Below, piece by piece: positions 8,798-18,209 of a stretch of DNA of 64,000 nt. Position 1 is the first letter of the stretch. Each line of letters begins with the position of its first letter. This DNA comes from Treponema sp. Its GTDB lineage: Bacteria; Spirochaetota; Spirochaetia; Treponematales; Treponemataceae. The position numbers and the translations under genes are program-made. A model generated the notes under the pieces. The model saw only the letters and a list, made by a program, of their open reading frames with translations. It was not told where the DNA came from and did not search any database. The stretch lies in assembly GCA_024402535.1 (NCBI GenBank), contig JAKSTN010000009.1, forward strand, positions 1 through 64,000, read 5' to 3'.

Positions 8798-8870
8798 GCT
8801 GCCTTAGCTCAGCTGGTAGAGCACGTGATTTGTAATCTCGGGGTCGTGGGTCCAAATCCTACAGGCAGCT
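8798..8870 (+). tRNA. tRNA-Thr (anticodon TGT)
   Basis: A 73-nt cloverleaf. The acceptor stem GCTGCCT (8798-8804) pairs perfectly with AGGCAGC (8863-8869), the discriminator is T, and the anticodon TGT (8831-8833) reads ACA. CCA is not encoded. Two oddities: the anticodon stem has a T-T mismatch in its middle pair (8826/8838), and the T-loop reads TCCAAAT, so the near-universal T at position 55 is C (8852). The transcript could still fold. Confidence 0.93.
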
Positions 8871-8875
8871 TTTTC

Positions 8876-8957
8876 GGGGAGTTTCTAGAGTGGTCAAATA
8901 GGACAGACTGTAAATCTGTTGCCTCCGGCTTCTGAGGTTCGAATCCTCAACTCCCCA
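8876..8957 (+). tRNA. tRNA-Tyr (anticodon GTA)
   Basis: An 82-nt class II tRNA with a long variable arm. The acceptor stem GGGGAGT (8876-8882) pairs with ACTCCCC (8950-8956), the discriminator is A, the anticodon GTA is at 8910-8912, and the T-loop is canonical (TTCGAAT). CCA is not encoded. It starts five bases after tRNA-Thr, so both are cut from one transcript. Confidence 0.95.
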
Positions 8958-8966
8958 ATAAGAACC

Positions 8967-8998
8967 AAGAGTAAGATCAAATCTTACTCTTTTTTTTT
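8967..8998 (+). terminator. Intrinsic terminator of the tRNA operon
   Basis: An 11-bp stem (left arm 8967-8977, right arm 8981-8991) with a 3-base loop runs directly into a T-tract. Confidence 0.85.
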
Positions 8999-9039
8999 AT
9001 CTGAAAATTTTTTATAATGTAATTAGAGGAAAAAAAGTT

Positions 9040-9972
9040 TTGGATATTAAGTTCTGGGGTGTAAGAGGGTCTCTTCCAACTCCTTTAACTCCGCAGCAGA
9101 TACAGTCAAAAATTATCGCAGCCGTTCAGCGCATTACTCCTGCCGACATTGAATCAGCAGAAACCCGAGAAAGATTTATTTCCAACCTTCCTGATTGGAT
9201 TTTTGGAACTACAGGTGGTAACACACCTTGTGTCGTTATTACAGATGGAGATACTAAAGTCATTCTTGACTGCGGAACTGGTGTAAGAGTTTACGGAAAA
9301 ACTGAAACTGAAAACAAGAATTACCATATTCTTCTTTCCCATTTTCACTGGGATCATATTCAGGGGCTTCCTTTTTTTGACCCGGCATATGATCCTACTT
9401 CAAAGATTCATTTTTATTCACCGTTTCCTGCTGCAAAGAAACTCCTTCAGGCACAGATGAAACGTCCTTATTATCCGGTTCCTTTTGAAGCATTCACTGA
9501 AGATTTCAATTTTCACACAATCCATAAAGGTGAAGAATTCAAAATTGGGGATATGACAGTTAATTTCTGTAAAATGAGTCACCCAGGAAACTCTTACAGT
9601 TATTCTTTTTCAAAAAACGGAAAGAAATTTGTTTATGCAACTGATGTAGAATTAAAAAGCAAAGACTTTGAAGAAAACGAATATACTACAAAAGTATTTA
9701 AAGATGCTGATGTAATTGTTCTTGATTCTCAGTATACAGTTGAAGAAGCTTATAAAAAGGTTAACTGGGGACATTCTGCTTTCTGTTACGCCATTGATTT
9801 TGCCGTTCACTGGAACATTAAAGAATTGTATCTTTATCATCATGAACCAACATATGATGATAAAAAATTAAGTTCAATTCTTCAGGCTGCAAGATGGTAT
9901 GCACAGTATATTAATCATGCTGACATTAAGATTCATCTGGCAAAGGAATCTAAGCAAATCACTTTGAACTAA
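9040..9972 (+). CDS. MBL-fold metallohydrolase
   Basis: Metallo-beta-lactamase-fold hydrolase of 310 residues. The metal-binding motif HFHWDH is at residues 101-106. A later His (MSHPGNSY), an Asp (ATDVE) and a C-terminal YLYHHEP motif supply the rest of a dinuclear site. The N-terminus FWGVRGSLPTP is typical of a group related to phosphodiesterases and PhnP/RNase Z-like enzymes; the substrate cannot be read from sequence. The start is TTG at 9040, with AGAGGA nine bases upstream. The gene follows the tRNA terminator and is three bases before mltG, so it may begin the mltG-dnaG-rpoD run. Confidence 0.85.
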   Translation: MDIKFWGVRGSLPTPLTPQQIQSKIIAAVQRITPADIESAETRERFISNLPDWIFGTTGGNTPCVVITDGDTKVILDCGTGVRVYGKTETENKNYHILLSHFHWDHIQGLPFFDPAYDPTSKIHFYSPFPAAKKLLQAQMKRPYYPVPFEAFTEDFNFHTIHKGEEFKIGDMTVNFCKMSHPGNSYSYSFSKNGKKFVYATDVELKSKDFEENEYTTKVFKDADVIVLDSQYTVEEAYKKVNWGHSAFCYAIDFAVHWNIKELYLYHHEPTYDDKKLSSILQAARWYAQYINHADIKIHLAKESKQITLN

Positions 9973-9975
9973 ATT

Positions 9976-11037
9976 ATGAAAAAAATCATTTCTTTTTTTG
10001 TATCTCTCATCATTCTGGTAGTTTTAATTGCTGCCGGTTGTTATTTTTATATTTCAAGTCAGTTAAAACCTGTTACACAGGATGAAAATGCAGAAGCTGT
10101 TCGTATTGAAGTTTCAAACGGAGACTCAGTCAGAAAAATCGGCAATCTTCTAAAAGCAAATAATGTAATCAAAAACGAAAATCTTTTTTACATATTTGCA
10201 AGCCGGTCAAATCTTATGAAATATTTTTCAAAAGTGCAGGCTGAATATGAAATTCACGGATTTGTGCTTAAAAGCGGCATTTATTATGTAAAACCTAACA
10301 TGCATGTTCAGGAAATTTATAATCTGCTTTCTTCAGGCAGACAGGAATATATTTCAGTTTCAATTCCAGAAGGCTACACAATGCGTCAGATTGGTGAACT
10401 TCTTGAAGAAAAGGATATCTGCTCTAAAAATGATTTTCTTGAAATCTGCCGTGACACAAACTTTCTTATTTCCAAAGGCATTACCCTGGATTCTGCCGAA
10501 GGTTTCCTTTTCCCTGATACTTACTTTTTTATTCCAAAATCAGATGCAAAAGCGGTTGCAGAACAGCTTATTGATACTTTCTTTTTAAGAATAAGTACTC
10601 TTATAGACGTCGAAAATACAACACATAAAGAACTCAATGACCTGGTTATTCTTGCTTCAATTGTTGAACGTGAATACCGTGTTCCGGAGGAAGCTCCGAT
10701 TATTGCAAGTGTTTTCAAAAATCGCCTTAGAAGAAATATTGGTTTGTATTCCTGTGCAACAGTTGTATATGTTCTGACAGATATTCAGGGAAAGCCGCAT
10801 CCTTCTAGACTTCTTATTGAAGACACAAGAACAGAAAGTCCTTACAATACATACCTTTATGCAGGCCTTACTCCGGGTGCTATTTCAAACCCGGGCCTTA
10901 CAGCTTTAAATGCTGTAGTAAATGCACCAAAAACAAATTATTACTTTTTCCAGGTGAAGGATGCAAAAAAAGGAACACATGTTTTTACATCAACTTTTGA
11001 TGAACATATAGAAAATCATAATCTGACTACAAAATAA
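9976..11037 (+). CDS. mltG: Endolytic murein transglycosylase MltG
   Basis: YceG-family lytic transglycosylase that cuts nascent glycan strands in the periplasm. The 353-residue protein has one N-terminal transmembrane segment (about residues 4-25), a LysM-like region, and the catalytic domain with Glu231 in ASIVEREYRV. The later LYAGLTPGAISNPG motif is characteristic. It sits just before dnaG and rpoD and upstream of a shape operon. Confidence 0.93.
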   Translation: MKKIISFFVSLIILVVLIAAGCYFYISSQLKPVTQDENAEAVRIEVSNGDSVRKIGNLLKANNVIKNENLFYIFASRSNLMKYFSKVQAEYEIHGFVLKSGIYYVKPNMHVQEIYNLLSSGRQEYISVSIPEGYTMRQIGELLEEKDICSKNDFLEICRDTNFLISKGITLDSAEGFLFPDTYFFIPKSDAKAVAEQLIDTFFLRISTLIDVENTTHKELNDLVILASIVEREYRVPEEAPIIASVFKNRLRRNIGLYSCATVVYVLTDIQGKPHPSRLLIEDTRTESPYNTYLYAGLTPGAISNPGLTALNAVVNAPKTNYYFFQVKDAKKGTHVFTSTFDEHIENHNLTTK

Positions 11038-11060
11038 AGTTTTATCAGTATATTAAGAGT

Positions 11061-12869
11061 ATGGCAGGCTTAATTTCAAAAGAAACAATAAACCAGATTC
11101 ACGCCCAGACAGATATTGTTGCCCTTGTTGGTGAAACAACAAAGCTTGAACGCCGAAGCGGCAACGACTGGTGGGGATGCTGTCCTTTTCACAATGAAAA
11201 AACAGCATCTTTCCACGTAGACGGCGACAAAAAAATGTTTTACTGCTTTTCCTGCCATAAATCGGGAAATGCCATCGGTTTTGTAATGGAAACCCAGAGT
11301 ATGAAATATGTTGAAGCTCTGCAGTACCTGGCAAAAAGAAGCGGTATTCAGATTCAATATCAGGACGGAAAGGGACCTGAAGAGTTTGTTTATGATGATA
11401 CAAAAGACAAACTTATAGACCTTTATGACCGTACTGCCAGCATGTTCAACTATATCCTGCTTGAAACTCCTCAGGGAAAAGAAGCTTTTGAATACCTTAC
11501 AAAACGTGGCCTTACACGGGAAACAATCGAAAAATTTAAACTTGGGTATGCACCTGCAGATATTAAATGGCTTAAAAAATTCTTAAAAAGCAAGAACTTT
11601 TCTGATGAATTTCTGGCAGAATCCAGACTTTTCAGTTCCAAATATCCTGATATTTCATTTTTCAATGACCGTGTAATGTTCCCGATTTTTAACCGTCACG
11701 GACAGACAGTGGCTTTTTCAGGCCGTATTTTACATTCAAAAGATCCAAAGACTGACCGAAAGTACATGAACACTCCTGAAATGGTTCAGTACAAAAAAAG
11801 AGAAACTCTTTATGCTTTCAACTTTGCCCGTAATCCTATGCGGGCTTCAAAGGCCTGTATTTTCTGCGAAGGAAATATGGACGTTATTGCATATCATCAG
11901 GCTGGGGTAGAGTATGCCGTTGCAACCTGTGGAACAGCCCTTACAGAAGACCACCTGAAGCTTATAAAAGGTTTTGCTGATACGGTTATTTTAGCCTTTG
12001 ATACTGATGCGGCCGGCCAGAATGCAACTGTTAAGTCTATTTTAATGTGCCGCCAGATGGACTTTACTGTAAAAATCATCAGGCTGAAAGGCGGTAAAGA
12101 TGCTTCTGAAATCTTACAGAATTTCGGTAAGGAAAACTTGACAAATCAGGTTTCAAACAGTATATTAGATTCCGATTATCTTTTGAATAGATTGGGAGAG
12201 TTATATCCTCTTGATACGCCTGAAGGAAAAACAAAGGCTGCCTTTGAATTCTTTCCGTACATAGATTCACTTCAATCATATTCTCACAAGGAATCGTGTC
12301 TGGACCAGTTGTGCCAGATGCTAAATCTCAGTCCGGAGGCTGTCAGAAGGGACTATCAGAATCGTAATCAGGCACGACCCCAGAATACAACAACGCCAGT
12401 CCGGCAAGTAAATAATCAGACAAAACAACTTCCTAAGGTCCAGATGAATGCTGAGATGAGAGGAATTCTTGCCGTTATATGTAACCTGGATGTATTCCCG
12501 GAAATTGCTGTACAGATTGATGAAAACGATCTGAAAAATCCTCATGCCAAAGAACTGTTCAAAATTCTGAAGGAGTGCAGTCAGGAAAACTCACTGTCAC
12601 TGCCTGTAGTTGTTGACCGGTGTCAGAATACAGCTCTGCTTCCGGCTATTACTCAGGCTATTTCTTCAAAAGCTTACGAAGGAGATCAGGCCGAATCTGT
12701 TGTCCGTGATTTCATCAAGTTTATGCAGAAGTCAAAACTTGAAAACCGCATATCGGAACTGCAGGTACTGATTAAAACTTTTGTGGTGGTAACTGAAGAA
12801 GACAGTCAGGCTCTGAACACTTTGATTTCGGAAAAAATGCAGCTGGAAAACCAGATGCGCAACCTATAA
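11061..12869 (+). CDS. dnaG: DNA primase DnaG
   Basis: Synthesises RNA primers at the replication fork. The 602-residue protein has the CHC2 zinc finger (C41, H44, C62, C65), an RNA-polymerase basic domain, and a Toprim domain with EGNMDV and FDTDAAGQ. A Gln/Asn/Pro-rich linker (about residues 430-460) precedes the C-terminal DnaB-interacting domain. It is followed after 15 bases by rpoD, the classic macromolecular-synthesis arrangement, here without rpsU. Confidence 0.97.
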   Translation: MAGLISKETINQIHAQTDIVALVGETTKLERRSGNDWWGCCPFHNEKTASFHVDGDKKMFYCFSCHKSGNAIGFVMETQSMKYVEALQYLAKRSGIQIQYQDGKGPEEFVYDDTKDKLIDLYDRTASMFNYILLETPQGKEAFEYLTKRGLTRETIEKFKLGYAPADIKWLKKFLKSKNFSDEFLAESRLFSSKYPDISFFNDRVMFPIFNRHGQTVAFSGRILHSKDPKTDRKYMNTPEMVQYKKRETLYAFNFARNPMRASKACIFCEGNMDVIAYHQAGVEYAVATCGTALTEDHLKLIKGFADTVILAFDTDAAGQNATVKSILMCRQMDFTVKIIRLKGGKDASEILQNFGKENLTNQVSNSILDSDYLLNRLGELYPLDTPEGKTKAAFEFFPYIDSLQSYSHKESCLDQLCQMLNLSPEAVRRDYQNRNQARPQNTTTPVRQVNNQTKQLPKVQMNAEMRGILAVICNLDVFPEIAVQIDENDLKNPHAKELFKILKECSQENSLSLPVVVDRCQNTALLPAITQAISSKAYEGDQAESVVRDFIKFMQKSKLENRISELQVLIKTFVVVTEEDSQALNTLISEKMQLENQMRNL

Positions 12870-12884
12870 AAAAAGGAATATTTA

Positions 12885-14723
12885 ATGAGTCAGACAGAAA
12901 AAACAGACAATCCTGCCGTGGAAAAAGTCCTTGCTTTTTTAAAAGACAAAAAAGTTGTTTCATGGGATGAAATGACTGATGTCCTTGGAATGGATTTTAT
13001 CAACTCACCAGAAATGGAAGGTGTTTTAAAATCTCTGGAAGACAAAAAAATCACAGTTATTGAAACTGATATTATCGGTGAAGAACCGGAACCGGAAGAT
13101 GAACCTGAAGACGAAGATGATGACGAAGCAGGTATTCTTGATGATGATGAAGACGGTGTAGGCGGCGATAACGAAGTTGCTGAAATCGAACAGACAGAAA
13201 AGAAACTTGCTGCTTCAAAATCACGTCTTGTAAATAATGACAAGGAATCTTCTGTTGATGATCCTATCCGCTATTACCTGCGCGAAATTGGACGTGAAAA
13301 CCTTCTTACTGCAGAACAGGAAGTTATTCTTTCAAAGCAGATGGAAGACGGAAAAAACATTATTAAAGATGTAATCCGTAACGCCGGAATCATGATTCCT
13401 GAATTCTTCTCAATCGCTCAGAAAGCATTTACAAGAATTGATCTTCACGAACAGGGAAAAGCCCGCAAAGAACTGAATGAAGAAATGGCTGAAAAACGCC
13501 GTCTTAAGAGTGCTTACGGTGAATACATCAAACCTGTTCTTGCTGAAATGAAACAGTATATTCCTCTGAAGAAACAGCTCTTTGAAACAGAAGGAACTAT
13601 CAAAATCCTTCAGAACGAAGAACTTGTACAGCTTCGCGCACTTATCCAGCCAAAACTTGCTGAAATTGATATTCAGACAGAAGAACTGGACAAACTTACT
13701 CAGAAATTCCGTGATGCAACACGTAAAATTGACGAATATCACCTGAAACAGGAAAAGAAAATGAAGGATCTGCGCATCAAGAATGCGGCAGAACTTCGTG
13801 CTCTTGGACGTAAGATTTCAATTAAATCTCAGGCTGCTAAACTTGAAGCAGAACTGAACATGAGTGCAGATGAAATCCGTAACGTTTATACAGAAATCCA
13901 GAAAATTGACCGCAAGCTGCGCAAACTGGAATTTGACTTTGAAAACTCAGTTGATGATATTCTTGAAATGGCCCGCAAAATTGAAGAAGGCCGTGTAATG
14001 ATGGAAAAAGCAAAGAACAAACTGATTGAAGCAAACCTTCGTCTGGTTGTTTCTATTGCTAAAAAATACACAAACCGCGGACTTCAGTTCTTTGACCTGG
14101 TTCAGGAAGGAAACATCGGTCTTATTAAAGCCGTAGAAAAATTCGAATACCGCAAAGGTTTCAAATTCTCTACATATGCTACATGGTGGATCCGCCAGGC
14201 TATTACCCGTTCTATTTCTGACCAGGCACGTACAATCCGTGTTCCTGTACACATGATTGAACAGATCAATAAAGTTGTACGCGAAAGTCGTCAGCTTATG
14301 CAGAAACTTGGCCGTGAACCAACCGACGAAGAAATCGCTCAGCAGCTGGGATGGCCACTTGCCCGCGTTAAGCAGGTTAAGAATGTTGCCCGTGAACCAA
14401 TCTCTCTCGATACACCAATCGGAGAAGAAGAGGACTCATTACTGGGAGACTTCATCGAAGATAAAGACGTTGAAAATCCAGCAAACGCAACAGCTTATAC
14501 AATGCTTCAGGAACAGCTGAAAAAAGTTCTGAACACACTGCCACCACGTGAACAGGAAGTTCTGAAAATGCGTTTCGGTCTTGAAGACGGCTATTCACTT
14601 ACACTGGAAGAAGTTGGTCTTTACTTTGACGTTACCCGTGAACGTATCCGTCAGATTGAAGCAAAAGCTTTAAGAAGACTTCGTCATCCACGCCGTGCTA
14701 ACGAACTTAAAGATTATATGTAA
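12885..14723 (+). CDS. rpoD: RNA polymerase primary sigma factor RpoD
   Basis: Housekeeping sigma-70 factor of 612 residues. A strongly acidic stretch (about residues 65-95) sits in region 1.1. A long non-conserved helical region follows region 1.2. Region 2 includes [16 protein letters not shown], which melts the -10 element. Region 3 and region 4, with a helix-turn-helix ending in [19 protein letters not shown], bind the -35 element. An AAGGA Shine-Dalgarno precedes the ATG at 12885. The TTGACA/TATAAT-like promoters elsewhere in the window fit this factor. Confidence 0.97.
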   Translation: MSQTEKTDNPAVEKVLAFLKDKKVVSWDEMTDVLGMDFINSPEMEGVLKSLEDKKITVIETDIIGEEPEPEDEPEDEDDDEAGILDDDEDGVGGDNEVAEIEQTEKKLAASKSRLVNNDKESSVDDPIRYYLREIGRENLLTAEQEVILSKQMEDGKNIIKDVIRNAGIMIPEFFSIAQKAFTRIDLHEQGKARKELNEEMAEKRRLKSAYGEYIKPVLAEMKQYIPLKKQLFETEGTIKILQNEELVQLRALIQPKLAEIDIQTEELDKLTQKFRDATRKIDEYHLKQEKKMKDLRIKNAAELRALGRKISIKSQAAKLEAELNMSADEIRNVYTEIQKIDRKLRKLEFDFENSVDDILEMARKIEEGRVMMEKAKNKLIEANLRLVVSIAKKYTNRGLQFFDLVQEGNIGLIKAVEKFEYRKGFKFSTYATWWIRQAITRSISDQARTIRVPVHMIEQINKVVRESRQLMQKLGREPTDEEIAQQLGWPLARVKQVKNVAREPISLDTPIGEEEDSLLGDFIEDKDVENPANATAYTMLQEQLKKVLNTLPPREQEVLKMRFGLEDGYSLTLEEVGLYFDVTRERIRQIEAKALRRLRHPRRANELKDYM

Positions 14724-14724
14724 T

Positions 14725-14776
14725 AAAGTGTCAGGGTAACACCTGACGCCTTAATAGACAGAAAACACTTTTTTTA
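14725..14776 (+). terminator. Possible rpoD terminator
   Basis: An inner hairpin GTCAGG/CCTGAC (14730-14735 and 14742-14747) is nested in an outer pairing AAAGTGT/ACACTTT (14725-14731 and 14765-14771) that runs into T residues. The two stems share two bases, so one or the other forms. Confidence 0.4.
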
Positions 14777-14783
14777 ATATAAT
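14755..14783 (+). promoter_or_regulatory. Promoter of the zinc-ribbon gene
   Basis: TAGACA (14755-14760), a 17-base spacer, then TATAAT (14778-14783), with AAGGA placed correctly before the ATG at 14813. Confidence 0.6.
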
Positions 14784-14812
14784 TTAACGACTAAAATTAT
14801 AAGGAAATATTC

Positions 14813-15745
14813 ATGGTAACAGCAGATATTTTTGAAAAATTAAAGGACTTGCAGGACATTCTGGTAAACAAATATGAACTGGAAGCCAAAATTGAAGATG
14901 CTCCAAAACACCTTGGAATTCAGGAAGAACTTCTGGCAAAACTTAAGAAGGAATACATTGTTAAGAACACTTCTTATGAAGAACTGAAGGCAAAAATCGG
15001 TGAACTTAAGGTTGAACTGGACGCAGCAATCAAATTGCGTGAAGACGGTGAAAAATCAATGGACAACATTTCTACTCACCGTGAATATGAAGCCCTTGAA
15101 AAACAGATCAACGAAGCCAAAATCAAAGAAGAAGATTTAAGAAAAGAACTTAAAACACACGAAGATGCTCTTCAGAGAATGGATGATGATCTTAAAAGCA
15201 ATGAAGACATCATCAAATCTCAGGAATCTGACATTAATTCTGCAAAAGAATCAATCGATAAAGAAATTGCTAAGTACAACAGTGAACTGACAAAACTTCA
15301 GGAAAAAGAAAGCTCAATCACACCAAGCCTTGATCAGGAAATTCTTTTCAAATTTGAAAGAATTATCCAGAGAAATGCAGAAGGTATTGTTGCTGTTAAA
15401 AACGGTGTTTGTACAGGTTGTCACATGATTCTTCCTGCACAGTTCGCAAACCAGGTTCGTGAAATTACAGAAGGTTCTGAAAACGGCGAAATCAAATTCT
15501 GTCCTTACTGTTCACGCGTTCTTTTCTACGAAAAGTCAGAAGAAGGCGAAAACGAAAGCTACTTCAGCATGGACGAAGCAGGTTCACTTGCTGGTCTTGA
15601 TGATGATGACTTTGACGAAGACGAAGACCTTGATGATGACGACAGAGAAGAAGACATTTACGAAAAAGAAAATGACTTCTCTGATGATGCTGACGATTCT
15701 GACCTTGATGACGAAGAACCGGAAGACGACGAAGATCAGGAATAG
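14813..15745 (+). CDS. Coiled-coil protein with C4 zinc ribbon and acidic tail
   Basis: A 310-residue cytoplasmic protein. Residues 1-190 are a highly charged coiled-coil hairpin. A zinc ribbon follows (CTGC near 201-204 and CPYC near 227-230), as in the CT398/zf-RING_7 family of zinc-ribbon coiled-coil proteins. The last 70 residues are almost all Asp and Glu. Members are often annotated as putative nucleic-acid-binding proteins, but their role is not settled. The rnpB RNA starts just downstream. Confidence 0.8.
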   Translation: MVTADIFEKLKDLQDILVNKYELEAKIEDAPKHLGIQEELLAKLKKEYIVKNTSYEELKAKIGELKVELDAAIKLREDGEKSMDNISTHREYEALEKQINEAKIKEEDLRKELKTHEDALQRMDDDLKSNEDIIKSQESDINSAKESIDKEIAKYNSELTKLQEKESSITPSLDQEILFKFERIIQRNAEGIVAVKNGVCTGCHMILPAQFANQVREITEGSENGEIKFCPYCSRVLFYEKSEEGENESYFSMDEAGSLAGLDDDDFDEDEDLDDDDREEDIYEKENDFSDDADDSDLDDEEPEDDEDQE

Positions 15746-15754
15746 TTAATTATC

Positions 15755-16148
15755 AGACAGAACACATAATCGCGCGGGGCGGGCTCATGACAGCCTTGCG
15801 CCCGTGAGGTAAAGTCCGGGCTCCGCCGGAAAAAATGCCGGGTAATAACCGGGCGTCGGGGGAAGTTATACTTTTGTATATAACCCTTTGGCGACAGAAA
15901 GTGCAACAGAAATTGTACCGCCAGGCAACTGGTAAGGGTGAAAAGGCAGTGTAAGAGACTACCGGGTTTCTGGTAACAGAAATCGCTTGTAAACCTCATT
16001 TGGAGCAAAATTAAGCAGCAGTTTGGTTTTCCGGACTATAGACTGCGGGTAAATTGCTGAAGGCATCTGGCAACAGGTGTTTCGGATAGATGATTGTGGC
16101 AGCCTTTGGCTGTAACAGAACCCGGCTTACTGTTCTGCCTGTTTTTTT
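15755..16148 (+). ncRNA. rnpB: RNase P RNA, bacterial type
   Basis: Catalytic RNA that matures tRNA 5' ends. Conserved blocks are visible: GAGGTAAAGTCCGGGCTCC near 15805 (the first P4 strand), GCCAGGCAACTGG near 15920, GTAAGAGACTACC near 15951, and GGATAGATGATTG plus ACAGAACCCGGCTTAC near the 3' end (the second P4 strand). The ends come from P1 pairing (15755-15764 with 16131-16140), and a T-run follows as terminator. Common bacterial RNAs read GAGGAAAGTCC where this one has a T; I cannot say whether that is usual for spirochaetes. Confidence 0.95.
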
Positions 16149-16150
16149 AT

Positions 16151-16179
16151 TTTAAAAACAATTAAAAATCATATATAAT
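16151..16179 (+). promoter_or_regulatory. Promoter candidate implying a leaderless mRNA
   Basis: TTTAAA (16151-16156), 17 bases, TATAAT (16174-16179). The predicted start lands at about 16186, on the ATG of the TPR gene. No Shine-Dalgarno lies before that ATG. Confidence 0.45.
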
Positions 16180-16185
16180 AAAATA

Positions 16186-17154
16186 ATGAACGAATACGAA
16201 TTCAAAAACGATAATACAGCAATAAAGAAAAGCCATTTTATTCGTAATATTCTTTTAATTTTAGCTGCTGTTCTTGTTTTTTCAGTTTTCGTTTTTACAA
16301 TCATATTCTTTGCAAAAAAATATTCCAAAAATCATATTTCTGCAAAAACTCTTGCACGTTACTGGGCAGAATCAGATGCTTCTAAATATGAAAAAATCTA
16401 TAAAGACGGTAAAGAACTGCTTCAGGCCGATCCATTCAATAATACTGCATTAATTTATTATGGATATGCATGTTTTTATCTTGCAGTGTCACAGACCGAT
16501 TCTTCCTTAATTCAAAGTTACCTTGATGAATCAATTATTTCTCTGCGACAGGCTCTTTATTCGGCAAAAGAAAAGACTGTTCCTCAGATTCATTACATGC
16601 TTGGAAAAGCCTATTTCTACAAAAATAAGATTGCTGAAAATTTTTATGCTGACCAGACAATCGAAAACCTGAACAAGGCTTTACAGCTGGGTTATCAGGC
16701 TGATGATATTTATGAATATCTTGGAATGAGTTATGCAGCTTTAGGAAAAACAACCGAAAGCATTGCAGCTTTCAGCGAAGCACTTCTCGTGCGTGAATCT
16801 GATAATCTTCTGGTTTCAATTGCTGAACAATACATGAAAAATGAAATGTATGCTTCCAGTAAATCTTACCTGTTCAGAGTTATAAGTACCTGTGAAAATG
16901 ACCTTTTAGTTGAAAAAAGCCGCATCATGCTGGCAAATATATATCTTGAAGAAGAAAATTACACCGATGCACAGAAGGAATTTGAAGAAGTTCTGAAAAA
17001 AAATGAGAATTCTGATGACGCACACTATGGTCTTGGTGTAATATATGAAAAGCAGGGAAATTTGGTTTTAGCCCGTTCAGAGTGGAGAAATGCCTTAAAA
17101 ATCCGTGCTAACCATCAGGGAGCATTAAAAAAATTATCTGAGACAAAAAAATAG
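16186..17154 (+). CDS. Membrane-anchored TPR-repeat protein
   Basis: A 322-residue protein with a cytoplasmic N-terminus (about 22 residues), one transmembrane helix (about 23-45), then tetratricopeptide repeats from about residue 70 to the end (for example ALIYYGYACFYLA, DIYEYLGMSYAALGKTTES, DAHYGLGVIYEKQGN). TPR domains mediate protein-protein contacts. It is directly upstream of mreB with a 12-base gap, so it may scaffold the elongasome or wall synthesis (inference from position). Confidence 0.82.
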   Translation: MNEYEFKNDNTAIKKSHFIRNILLILAAVLVFSVFVFTIIFFAKKYSKNHISAKTLARYWAESDASKYEKIYKDGKELLQADPFNNTALIYYGYACFYLAVSQTDSSLIQSYLDESIISLRQALYSAKEKTVPQIHYMLGKAYFYKNKIAENFYADQTIENLNKALQLGYQADDIYEYLGMSYAALGKTTESIAAFSEALLVRESDNLLVSIAEQYMKNEMYASSKSYLFRVISTCENDLLVEKSRIMLANIYLEEENYTDAQKEFEEVLKKNENSDDAHYGLGVIYEKQGNLVLARSEWRNALKIRANHQGALKKLSETKK

Positions 17155-17166
17155 GGGAAATATAAA

Positions 17167-18201
17167 ATGGGATTTTTTGACAGATTTTCAACAGATATTG
17201 GTATTGACCTGGGAACTTGTAACACTCTTATTTATGTAAGAGGAAAAGGAATCGTTATTGATGAACCTTCAGTAGTTGCAGTTGAAAAGGGAACTAAGAA
17301 AATTGTAGCTGTTGGTTCAGATGCCAAACAGATGCTTGACCGTACTCCAGGTAACATTCTTGCAATCCGTCCTCTGAAAGACGGTGTTATTGCTGATATT
17401 GATTCATGTCAGATTCTTATCGAATACTTCATTAAAAAAATCACACCAAAACATCAGCTTATTAAATCGCTTCGTATGAAGATTGGTATTCCTTCTTGTA
17501 TTACAGAAGTTGAACGCCGTGCAGTTGTTGAGGCTGCTCTTAAAGCCGGTGCAAAGGAAGTTGAAGTTGTAGCAGAAAGTCTTGCTGCTGCAATCGGTGC
17601 TCAGATTCCAATCTATGAACCAGCCGGTCATATGGTTCTGGACATTGGTGGTGGTACTTCAGAAGTTTCTGTAATTTCACTTGGTGGTATGGTTGTTACA
17701 AACTCTATCCGCGTTGGCGGTGACAAATTTGATGAAGCAATTGTAAACCACATCAAGAATACTCATAACCTTCGCATCGGTAATGGAGCTGCTGAACGAC
17801 TTAAGATTCAGATTGGTTCTGCCGCTGCTGAAAAAACAATCGAAAAAATGGAAATCAAAGGTACAGATGCTATTACAGGTCTTCCACGCCGCCTTGAAAT
17901 TGACAGCGTAGAAGTTCGTGAAGCTCTGAAAGAACCTGTTACAAAAATTGTAGAAGAAGTTAAGAATGTTCTGGGACTTACTCCTCCTGAACTTGCAGCA
18001 GATATTATTGAACGCGGTATTGTTATGACAGGCGGTGGCTCTATGCTCCGTGAACTGCCAAAACTCATTTCAAAAGAAACAGGTGTTCCTGTAATTCTGG
18101 TTGAACGTCCGCTTGAATGTGTTGCATTGGGAGCCGGTCAGGCCTTTGAACTTTTCAAGGACATGACTGCTGACAGAATGATTTACGATTCATTGTCATA
18201 G
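17167..18201 (+). CDS. mreB: Rod-shape-determining actin homologue MreB
   Basis: Bacterial actin that forms membrane-bound filaments and organises lateral wall synthesis. The 344-residue protein shows the actin-fold phosphate loops (GIDLGTCNTLIYV at the N-terminus, LDIGGGTSEVSVISLGG near 159) and the adenosine motif GGGSMLRELP near 280. The N-terminal GFFDRF could be a membrane-binding amphipathic helix. It starts the conserved mreBCD-mrdA-rodA order. Confidence 0.97.
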   Translation: MGFFDRFSTDIGIDLGTCNTLIYVRGKGIVIDEPSVVAVEKGTKKIVAVGSDAKQMLDRTPGNILAIRPLKDGVIADIDSCQILIEYFIKKITPKHQLIKSLRMKIGIPSCITEVERRAVVEAALKAGAKEVEVVAESLAAAIGAQIPIYEPAGHMVLDIGGGTSEVSVISLGGMVVTNSIRVGGDKFDEAIVNHIKNTHNLRIGNGAAERLKIQIGSAAAEKTIEKMEIKGTDAITGLPRRLEIDSVEVREALKEPVTKIVEEVKNVLGLTPPELAADIIERGIVMTGGGSMLRELPKLISKETGVPVILVERPLECVALGAGQAFELFKDMTADRMIYDSLS

Positions 18202-18209
18202 AGTCTGCC

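Noticed and set aside
15459..15749. 96-residue frame in the acidic tail of the zinc-ribbon gene
   Set aside because: Its Met/Lys/Thr repeats are only the GATGAC-type codons of the acidic tail read in another frame.
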